Of a DNA stretch of 5,661 nt, positions 4,941-5,661 are shown piece by piece. How positions within the stretch are numbered: position 1 is the first letter of the stretch; each line of letters begins with the position of its first letter. Position numbers and translations under genes: made by a program. The stretch comes from Blastococcus sp. Its GTDB lineage: Bacteria > Actinomycetota > Actinomycetes > Mycobacteriales > Geodermatophilaceae. The stretch covers positions 1 through 5,661 of the forward strand of contig JAOPUS010000063.1 of the NCBI GenBank assembly GCA_025963345.1. The letters are read 5' to 3'. Under the pieces are notes generated by a model, which saw only the letters and a program-made list of their open reading frames with translations, ran no database searches and was not told where the DNA came from.

Positions 4941-5661
4941 CGGACGATCACCTCGCCGGGCTCGGCCTCGATCGGGTCGTCCTCGTCCTCCTGCCGGTCG
5001 AGTTCGGCGCCGAGCGAGCGCAGGACGTCCAGGACCAGGCCGACGACGATCAGATAGACCCCCATGTCGAAGAAGAGCGACGTCACGAGCTTGACGTGGC
5101 CGAGCACGGGCAGCGTGGTCTCGAGGATCGCTGTCTGCAGCACCTCGGCGCCCAGCATCAGCCCGGCGACGCCGGTGCCCCCGGCGAAGAGCAGTCCGGC
5201 ACCGAGCAGCAGGCCGGGGTCGACCGGCGCGGCCTCCCCGAGCTCGTAGCGCCCGCCCGCCAGGTAGCGCAGGACGAGGGCGAGACCGGCGACCAGTCCG
5301 CCGGCGAACCCGCCGCCCGGCTCGTTGTGCCCGGAGAACAGCAGGTAGAGCGAGAACACCAGGATCGTGTGGAACAGCACCCGGGTGATCACCTCGAGCA
5401 CGACCGAGCGCCGCTCCGGGGGGAGGGTCGCGCTCGCGGCCAGCCAGCGTCGCCGCGGCGCCCGTCCGGCGGCCGACGGCGTCTCGGCCAGATCCGCGGC
5501 CTCCAGGCGGTCGACTCCCCCGGTGCGCCGGCGCAGGAACACCAGGCTGGCCACACCGGTCGCGGCCACGACGAGCAGCGAGATCTCGCCGAGGGTGTCC
5601 CACGCGCGGATGTCGACGAGGGTCACGTTGACGATGTTCTTGCCGCCGCCGAAGTCGTAGG
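4937..5661 (-). CDS. mnhA: Fused Na+/H+ antiporter subunit A/B, C-terminal part (5' end beyond window)
   Basis: Carboxyl-terminal 240 residues of the large Mrp subunit A with subunit B fused to it; partial, since the frame is open to the window edge. Numbered from the first full codon (Tyr), residues 1-30 (GGGKNIVNVTLVDIRAWDTLGEI) are the conserved end of MrpA, followed by a membrane segment (about 23-42) and a hydrophilic linker (43-84). A full MnhB domain follows: VITRVLFHTILVFSLYLLFSG (90-110), the signature SGHNEPGGGFAGG (109-121), whose Pro and Phe match functionally important MrpB residues, then segments at about 116-136, 148-170 and 188-217 including LPVLGHVKLVTSLFFDMGVY. The tail is acidic (EDEDDPIEAEPGE). 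No stop or good ribosome site separates the A-like and B-like parts, so this is the fused form known from six-gene mrp operons. The GTG at 5626 is not the start, since MrpA homology continues upstream. The operon promoter must also lie beyond the window. Confidence 0.93.
   Translation of the reverse strand, partial: YDFGGGKNIVNVTLVDIRAWDTLGEISLLVVAATGVASLVFLRRRTGGVDRLEAADLAETPSAAGRAPRRRWLAASATLPPERRSVVLEVITRVLFHTILVFSLYLLFSGHNEPGGGFAGGLVAGLALVLRYLAGGRYELGEAAPVDPGLLLGAGLLFAGGTGVAGLMLGAEVLQTAILETTLPVLGHVKLVTSLFFDMGVYLIVVGLVLDVLRSLGAELDRQEDEDDPIEAEPGEVIVR
4947..4954 (-). promoter_or_regulatory. Shine-Dalgarno site of mnhC
   Basis: GAGGTGAT on the minus strand, 6 bases before the mnhC ATG at 4940, inside the last codons of the MnhA/B gene. 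A strong match to the 16S rRNA 3' end, confirming the mnhC start. Confidence 0.75.

Noticed and set aside
4937..5401. Independent mnhB gene starting at GTG 5401
   Set aside because: There is no good ribosome site at the usual distance and the frame is continuous with the MrpA C-terminus, so a fusion is simpler.
1..5661. Search for defence, toxin-antitoxin, biosynthetic, phage, CRISPR, tRNA or insertion-sequence features
   Set aside because: All bases except the first few are covered by the sigma, VOC and antiporter genes, and no direct-repeat arrays, terminal inverted repeats or RNA-gene folds were seen.

Overview
The window is very GC-rich and almost entirely coding, with codons overwhelmingly ending in G or C. 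Together with the protein types this points to a high-GC actinobacterium, possibly Pseudonocardia-like (inference, no search was run). No mobile element, tRNA or rRNA, CRISPR array or phage gene was seen. The longest stretch without a gene is the 5 bases at the left edge.

Left part, plus strand (about 6-1408): an ECF-type RNA polymerase sigma factor, whose true start may lie just outside the window, overlaps by ATGA with a two-domain VOC (glyoxalase/bleomycin-resistance fold) protein. The VOC protein has a 56-residue N-terminal extension with a predicted amphipathic helix. A strong in-frame Shine-Dalgarno and GTG inside the gene could produce a second form without this extension.

Right part, minus strand (1396-5661 and beyond): the distal portion of a Mrp/Mnh-type multisubunit monovalent cation/proton antiporter operon. 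In transcription order it holds the C-terminal end of a fused MnhA-MnhB subunit (cut by the window edge), then mnhC, mnhD, mnhE, mnhF and mnhG. Every visible junction is a 4-base ATGA stop/start overlap, so the genes are very probably one translationally coupled transcript whose promoter lies beyond base 5661. The subunits assemble into one membrane complex that exchanges cytoplasmic Na+ (or another monovalent cation) for external H+, supporting salt tolerance, pH homeostasis and ion-gradient balance. MnhA and MnhD are the antiporter-like subunits related to complex I NuoL/M/N, and MnhC is related to NuoK.

The two operons converge and their last genes overlap by 13 bp within a near-palindrome, so both proteins end in Gln-Leu-Ser-stop. 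No intergenic terminator is possible there. I do not see an undescribed system. The most interesting local points are the sigma/VOC pair with its internal start, the overlapping palindromic gene ends, and the charged, low-complexity cytoplasmic extensions on several antiporter subunits.
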